In this document: piece after piece, positions 60,701 to 64,000 of the stretch
Layout of the letters: each line of letters opens with the position of its first letter
How positions within the stretch are numbered: position 1 is the first letter of the stretch
NCBI GenBank assembly: GCA_029237695.1
Contig: CM055272.1
Location: forward strand, 34,358,791-34,422,790
Source: Conchocele bisecta
Taxonomy: Eukaryota; Mollusca; Bivalvia; Lucinida; Thyasiridae
Reading direction: 5' to 3'
Length of the DNA: 64,000 bases
Notes under the pieces: generated by a model
The model's input: the letters and a program-made list of their open reading frames with translations, nothing else
Told to the model about the DNA's origin: nothing
Database searches by the model: none
Made by a program: the position numbers and the translations under genes

Positions 60701-63353
60701 ATCAACCTAAGGATGTAAATGTCATTATAAAAGAGGTGGATGTGGAGAAAAGAAGCACCACTACCATGCTACATAACGTACATAACGTAGCATATAGTGA
60801 TGTTCCTTTCATCCACCTGCGACACAATAAAGAGTAATTGATTATCATAGTTTGCCAGGGGCGTCTGAAATACTGGTTTTGGCTTTCTCTACAGCTACCC
60901 ATATATGTGGCTGTGACTAAATAAATGGGGCTTGTGGGTTTTGTAACTAGTGTAGCACCTGATCAAATCGCACACTCCTGTAGCCTGATACTGATCTATG
61001 ATGCTTGTTTGAAGCATGACGGGTGTTTCATTGATGGAATGGTGAACAGTGCAGATCCTGATCAGACTGTGCGAATGCACAGGCTGATCTGGATCTACAC
61101 TGGTCACAAAACCCATAAGCCCCATTTCTCCAGTCATAGCCACACACGTGTTTATTCACATGTTCACAGCGCCTTAACAAAAATTGTGTTATTACATTCA
61201 TTCGGCTTATATTAAAGGGTGGGAATTGGCTCGAATTCCTTCCATATCCGGGATATATAGTCCAATAAAGAAGCAGGCTGATGATCATCGGTCTAGTTTA
61301 GATTTCCGAATTTTGATAAATGTTGCATTTATTCAGGCTCCAAAAATGTGCGCCAAATATATGAGAATCTATGCAGATATGGTAACCTACAATTTGAGGC
61401 CTCCTATAGCACCAATCAGCTTATCGGTGTGTGATATAGTATGGCTGGGTATCGATTAGAGATGATTTGTGTTATTACGGTATGTTTCGTTTTGTGTTCA
61501 GGTTACGGCCAGCGGTAACCGTATCTGTACGCCTCTGTTGTGTTTGTTTAGAAATAAACGACATCCCAATGAATTCTACAAAAATGCTGATATTCCTTAT
61601 AATTCTAACCAAATTTCATTTTAACTCTCACCACTAAGTAACTCGAATGAATATTGATATGTTAATTTTGAAACCAATACAACCACCACAAAATGATTTT
61701 CGAGTAGTCCATTTATGAAAAGGGGGTGTTTTTGTTCGTAAAATAAGAAAATTACTTGCTAAATGTGCAGATCCTGAGGAGACGGCTCGTCATGAGCCGG
61801 CTCGTCTGGATCTACAGATTTTGCCGATACCACTATACAGGCCTGTGGTGTTGAAGGGTTAAAGCGAATAACAATATTTTCAATCTTATTTCGCATAGCT
61901 TTTTCCAGAAATGCGACTAAAGTGTACATTTTATTGTCGATAAAAGAATACTTTGAACAAACATCTAAATAAATGTTAATTTCTCCAAATACTTGATTGA
62001 TATTGAAAATCTGCACAAAAAAGCAAAATCTGCAAATTTTCACTAACCCAGGTTTTTGTTTTGTTTGTTTGTTGGGGTTTAACGGCCTATGAACAGCTAA
62101 GGTCATTTAAGGCCAGGTCAATGGGTTTCCAATAAAAAAAATTTAAAATATATTCAGCCCTGAAATCAGAATAATCCTGATCAGTAATAATCTTACTACT
62201 TTTATAATGGGCAATAACCCAATTCAACCCCCAAGTAACAAAAGAGCCAAAGATAAAAACGTACCGGAGGGCCAAATCAGGCAAATCGTGATTCCTATAA
62301 GGAAGAACCCCACCGTTAATTTACGCCGTCATGTTCACCCGACCAACCACCCACCACTAACCAACAATATTTTTTATCCAATTTCTTGAAGTAAATAATA
62401 ACAAAATGAGAAAATATATCTTACCATGGTTGATAGATTTTTCTTCTGAAAATTGTTTGAAAAATCTCAAATATTTCTTGTTGCGGAATTGTAACACTGC
62501 TTTATGCACCTGCAGTCTGTATGGTAGGAAAGTTTGTTGATTTCACACAAATCTTGCTTTTTCCAGCTCGAGAAGTAAAAATGTTGCAAAATGTACAAAA
62601 AAATACATAAAATTATGTTTAGGCTAAACTTATCTTCATAATCTCGTTGCAACTTTCAGATTGAAATGGACTGTGCGGATGCACAGGCTGATCTGGATCT
62701 ACACTGGTTACAAACCTCATAAGCCCCATTTCTCCAGTCACGGCCACATTTCTTTATACTCGTCCAGTAACAGTAAATAATGTATAAATATTGCAATGTA
62801 AGCGAGGGCAACGTTATCACTATAAAGCTGATCTCCTTGCTGGCAGCCTTGATAGAAAAAAAATCTTTGCCTTGCAACCGAGGTGAACATAAGTTCTGTG
62901 ACCTTGACCTTGGGCGGTCGGACGCGAGTCATATGTAAAACAAAGCACCATCCATAGACACACATTGTTGCCAAATATTATCAAAATCCATTAAGCGGTT
63001 CAGGAGTTATTGAAAAATGAAAGGTGTTAGTAACATACGTACGTACATGGAGTAACGCTATACCCCCTCTTGCATATCGGCGAGGGGATAACAATACATG
63101 TATTATGCAAGATGTGAGAATTTGAAAGTTGACGCCAATTTTTTTTATCCACCTGATGTAAATTCTGACCAGCATTTGAACAGACTGGGAAGAGAAACCG
63201 GTATTTCTACCTACCTAGAGCTGTGAGACCCTCAGATATTGTGGACAGTATATAGAGGAACACCTGGGGTTCTAAATTGCTGATAAACGCCATATGGTCC
63301 TGAGCTAGGCTCTCTAGCAAGCCGTAATAGTTCTGACTAAGCTTCGGGTAATC
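51107..63353 (-). CDS. XPO7: exportin-7, C-terminal five exons
   Basis: Minus-strand exons 63353-63215, 58406-58255, 53369-53271, 52428-52301 and 51218-51107 join at GT-AG borders (630 nt, 209 aa plus TAG). Successive phases fit (1, 0, 0, 2). Blocks such as [57 protein letters not shown] and FRRDVNDS are those of exportin-7 (RanBP16), an importin-beta-superfamily nuclear export receptor for Ran-GTP-dependent cargo. The full protein is about 1,090 aa, so the 5' four-fifths lies to the right of the window. No lesion is seen. The C-terminal residues and stop fall in a minisatellite unit. Confidence 0.96.
51219..51687. other. XPO7 intron, no feature recognised
   Basis: A short GACGAGCGAGTC / inverted TCACATCCGAATGACGAGCG context near 51450 only. 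Confidence 0.45.
51688..51843 (-). repeat. SINE family B, right end lost at a MITE
   Basis: GTGAATGGGTTCAACATCCC ... GAGGTTTTAACCCACAACCT, then the foldback element begins. Confidence 0.85.
51844..52146. repeat. TAGCCTATTTCAYCAACATT foldback MITE
   Basis: Full-length copy; arms TAGCCTATTTCATCAACATT / AATGTTGATGAAATAGGCTA. Confidence 0.94.
52155..52255 (+). repeat. SINE fragments (A head, B tail)
   Basis: TTGATTTGTATTGGTGTTTA...ATCAACAGCTAAGG then CCACTGCTCTAACCTCTCGG-like tRNA tail. Confidence 0.6.
52301..52428 (-). CDS. XPO7: XPO7 coding exon (second last)
   Basis: Encodes [20 protein letters not shown]...LLTKNRD plus two bases; acceptor CGTTTCAG, donor GTAACA. Confidence 0.96.
52548..52738 (-). 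repeat. SINE family B copy
   Basis: GTGAATGGGTTTAATGTACC ... GAGGTTTGAACCCACAACCT ... CTACCCCTGATCCACAACCC. Confidence 0.88.
52863..53090. repeat. TTTCACTAAACTTCTTACGA foldback element
   Basis: TTTCACTAAACTTCTTACGA ... TCGTACGATGTTTAGTGAAA; ATTGAGCATAGGCTCAATAA at the centre. It lies inside a split GGCTGTGACTGG-family element (52735-52862 and 53091-53165). Confidence 0.88.
53271..53369 (-). CDS. XPO7: XPO7 coding exon
   Basis: Thirty-three codons, phase 0 at both ends: [20 protein letters not shown]...LLSEE; acceptor TTTCCAG, donor GTGAGT. Confidence 0.96.
53648..53950. repeat. TAGCCTATTTCAYCAACATT foldback MITE
   Basis: Full copy with arms TAGCCTATTTCATCAACATT / AATGTTGGTGAAATAGGCTA; nested in the SINE. 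Confidence 0.94.
54588..54712 (-). repeat. SINE family B, internally deleted
   Basis: GTGAAATTGAATGGGATGGACATACT... then CGATGTTTGAACGGTTACAC...TAAGCCCTAGGCCACAACC. Confidence 0.75.
54955..55165. repeat. two AGAATCGTCT hairpins
   Basis: TTAGAATCGTCTAAGGAGACAATTCTCATG and a second similar hairpin at 55105-55140; both are centres of the TTAACCCTTAG foldback family without ends. Confidence 0.7.
55360..56170. repeat. inverted repeat with CGAAAACGCGAGA motifs
   Basis: TCTCGCGTTTTTGAGATCACGATGTCGCCTTCCGCTTTTGGAAATACG (55390) pairs with the block at 55597-55680 in inverse orientation. Further CTCGCGTTTTCG/CGAAAACGCGAG motifs recur at 55740, 56030 and 56150. Probably nested foldback material. Confidence 0.75.
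56276..56815. repeat. ~180-bp tandem repeat, three copies
   Basis: Units start with GTGTACACAACTCCTCCGAA near 56283, 56457 and 56648, and each ends with CACCTTTTTAACTTAG plus TTTTCTACATTTTTC. The third is preceded by a short insertion. Confidence 0.92.
57345..57415. repeat. GTCCGGTTTAGAG-family copy
   Basis: CAGTGAAACATCTCTTAAGC ... GTGTCCAGCTTAGAGCGG. Confidence 0.65.
57421..57880. repeat. CCAGCACAAAAATATT element, copy 2
   Basis: Related to 41589-42142; inverted AATGAATGGCCTTTTTGTGG / CCACAAAAAGGCCATTC ends surround a run of about 43 A followed by T (57716-57775). Confidence 0.88.
57987..58210. repeat. GGCTGTGACTGGAGAAATGG foldback element
   Basis: GTGGCTGTGACTGGAAAAAT ... ATTTCTCCAGTCACAC; interior GTAGATCCAGATCAGCCTGT. 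Confidence 0.92.
58255..58406 (-). CDS. XPO7: XPO7 coding exon
   Basis: Completes an aspartate codon, then [19 protein letters not shown] ... [11 protein letters not shown]; acceptor CCTTGTAG, donor GTTAGT. A lysine run (SKKKKTP) lies in the middle. Confidence 0.96.
58522..58960 (+). repeat. SINE family A, variant subfamily
   Basis: TTTGTTGGGGTTTAACGGCC ... TGGGTTTAGTACTAAATCCC ... AGGGCCAAACCAGGCAAAT ... ACCACCCACCCACAC; includes an internal AAGTACATGTACA duplication. Confidence 0.85.
59024..59090. repeat. GTCCGGTTTAGAG-family copy
   Basis: GTTGAAACTCTCTAAACCGG / GTGTCCGTTTTAGAGATG. Confidence 0.7.
59091..59883. other. XPO7 intron, no gene recognised
   Basis: It contains a direct duplication of TAGTGACGTCATGAAGGCACTTCC (59731-59780) with CRE-like TGACGTCA twice. 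The rest is unassigned. Confidence 0.5.
59884..60124. repeat. GGCTGTGACTGGAGAAATGG foldback element
   Basis: GTGGCCGTGACTGGAGAAAT ... ATTTCTACCGTCACAGCCGC. Confidence 0.92.
60202..60505. repeat. TAGCCTATTTCAYCAACATT foldback MITE
   Basis: Full copy, closest to 53648-53950; arms TAGCCTATTTCATCAACATT / AATGTTGATGAAATAGGCTA. Confidence 0.94.
60506..60906. other. XPO7 intron with a 99-codon lysine/valine-rich frame
   Basis: The plus-strand frame 60538-60837 is low-complexity ([20 protein letters not shown]) and starts right after a MITE. No family or splice support is seen, so I do not call it a gene. Confidence 0.4.
60907..61145. repeat. GGCTGTGACTGGAGAAATGG foldback element
   Basis: GTGGCTGTGACTAAATAAAT ... 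ATTTCTCCAGTCATAGCCAC. Confidence 0.92.
61146..62062. other. XPO7 intron, no gene seen
   Basis: The palindrome GTGCAGATCCTGAGGAGACG...GGATCTACAG (61765-61818) is related to 49814-49874. Nothing else is assigned. Confidence 0.5.
62063..62360 (+). repeat. SINE family A, variant subfamily, internally deleted
   Basis: TTTGTTGGGGTTTAACGGCC ... TTCAGCCCTGAAATCAGAAT ... AGGGCCAAATCAGGCAAAT. Confidence 0.85.
62361..62663. other. XPO7 intron, no feature seen
   Basis: AT-rich; no coding or repeat signal. Confidence 0.45.
62664..62751. repeat. GGCTGTGACTGG foldback element, right half
   Basis: ATGGACTGTGCGGATGCACA ... ATTTCTCCAGTCACGGCCAC. Confidence 0.85.
62752..63214. other. XPO7 intron with one TGACCTTGACCTTGG site
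   Basis: GTGACCTTGACCTTGGGCGG at 62898 and AAAATCCATTAAGCGGTTCAGG at 62980 look like parts of the 30-38 kb repeats. No gene. Confidence 0.5.
63215..63353 (-). CDS. XPO7: XPO7 coding exon (most 5' in window)
   Basis: [20 protein letters not shown]...[10 protein letters not shown] plus one base; acceptor ATTTTCAG, donor GTAGGTAG. Confidence 0.95.
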
Positions 63354-63452
63354 CTGAAAATTAACAAGAAAATACACATTTATCGAAGAATTAAAAAATT
63401 AAACATTAATATACTACAAACCATAAGACACTTGTTAGCAAACACTGTAGAT

Positions 63453-63706
63453 TGATTGACTGGTGTTTAACGGCCTATCTACAGCTAAGGCCGGGCCAAC
63501 GGGTTCGATCCCGTATGTAACTGGCTGCATTAGGGGGAAATCCCAAAATCAGAACAGAATATTTATATCGAGATAAATATATATTGAGCCCTAAAATTAG
63601 AATAACCTGGCCTGGTGCCAGGTCCATACCACACCAAAGTTACTTGGCCCCTTTCCCTGAAAGTAATACGATTAGGAATAATCGTATTGCTTGTACAAGG
63701 GAGTGT
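63453..63706 (+). repeat. SINE family A copy
   Basis: GATTGACTGGTGTTTAACGGC ... GGGTTCGATCCCG ... GGTGCCAGGTCCATACC ... GTATTGCTTGTACAAGGG. Confidence 0.88.
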
Positions 63707-63865
63707 AAAAACACTGTAGATTCAAATGGGGTAGTTCACAACTGTCTGTATATACTCTGTGTTCCAATACTTCCCTTTCCCATGAATGGAATAGTCTGAA
63801 AATGAACATGGAATGGTGCATTGCAGATACTTAGGGTTGAAAGAATTATACTATATAGAAGAGAT

Positions 63866-63960
63866 GGGCCATTTAACATTTTGTTGCTTGATCAGTCAAC
63901 AGAATCATCGGCAAAGGAGATGATTCTGTTGTGCTGACAAATAATGTGTTTGTTGAAAAA
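63866..63960. repeat. AGAATCATC hairpin of the TTAACCCTTAG family
   Basis: CAACAGAATCATCGGCAAAG / GAGATGATTCTGTTGTGCTG with AATGTGTTTGTTGAAAAAT, the usual inner block. Confidence 0.7.
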
Positions 63961-64000
63961 TAATATAACAAGAGCTGTAGGAGAACAGCATAGCTCGACT

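Noticed and set aside
60538..60837. 99-codon lysine-rich frame as a gene
   Set aside because: Low complexity, antisense within an XPO7 intron, directly after a MITE, no splice or family support.

Overview
The window looks like a contig from an invertebrate animal nuclear genome, most likely a mollusc and probably a bivalve (inference). It holds two ordinary host genes with GT-AG introns, a very dense layer of foldback MITEs, tRNA-derived SINEs and minisatellites, and one large virus-like DNA transposon. No bacterial or phage gene organisation is seen.

Layout. (1) 1-6054: a decayed multi-copy invertebrate gene family member on the minus strand (576-4079), broken by frameshifts, a small MITE and a 500-N gap. 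The gap is flanked on both sides by the same 575 bp, so it is probably an unmerged contig overlap. (2) 6055-22815: a complete Polinton/Maverick element of 16,761 bp with apparently identical 199-bp terminal inverted repeats starting AGTAGTAGT and a 5-bp CGGGG target duplication. It carries a protein-primed type DNA polymerase B, a retroviral-like integrase, an A32/FtsK-like packaging ATPase, a major capsid protein, a penton-like protein, a fibre-like protein with eight 48-residue shaft repeats, and about nine smaller, mostly unassigned proteins. Many of its genes are broken by indels, one in-frame stop, one 20-bp duplication and one Walker A substitution. I recognise no adenain-like protease.

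(3) 23076-27690: a complete three-coding-exon gene for a microsomal glutathione S-transferase 1 (MGST1, MAPEG family, 154 aa) on the plus strand. The Polinton sits only about 260 bp upstream of its start codon. The end of its last exon and its 3' flank are repeated several times downstream. (4) 27.7-51 kb: no gene recognised. This stretch holds stacked repeats, including a 94-bp tandem repeat, a four-unit ~440-bp array, a ~170-bp minisatellite rich in TGACCTTGA sites, SINEs and many foldback elements.

(5) 51107-63353: the last five coding exons of exportin-7 (XPO7/RanBP16) on the minus strand, 209 residues ending in a stop. Its 5' part lies beyond the right edge. Its introns are full of nested elements; the best example is one SINE interrupted by a 305-bp foldback and again by a 3.1-kb hAT-like element with a 5-bp CTATC duplication.

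How the parts work together: within the Polinton, PolB and integrase would serve replication and insertion, the ATPase, capsid, penton and fibre-like genes would serve virion assembly and attachment, and an array of inverted GTTCAATTGGAC motifs sits between the divergent PolB and zinc-finger genes as a likely control region. In its present state the element cannot encode an intact polymerase, integrase, capsid protein or fibre. The two host genes are unrelated housekeeping or detoxification functions.
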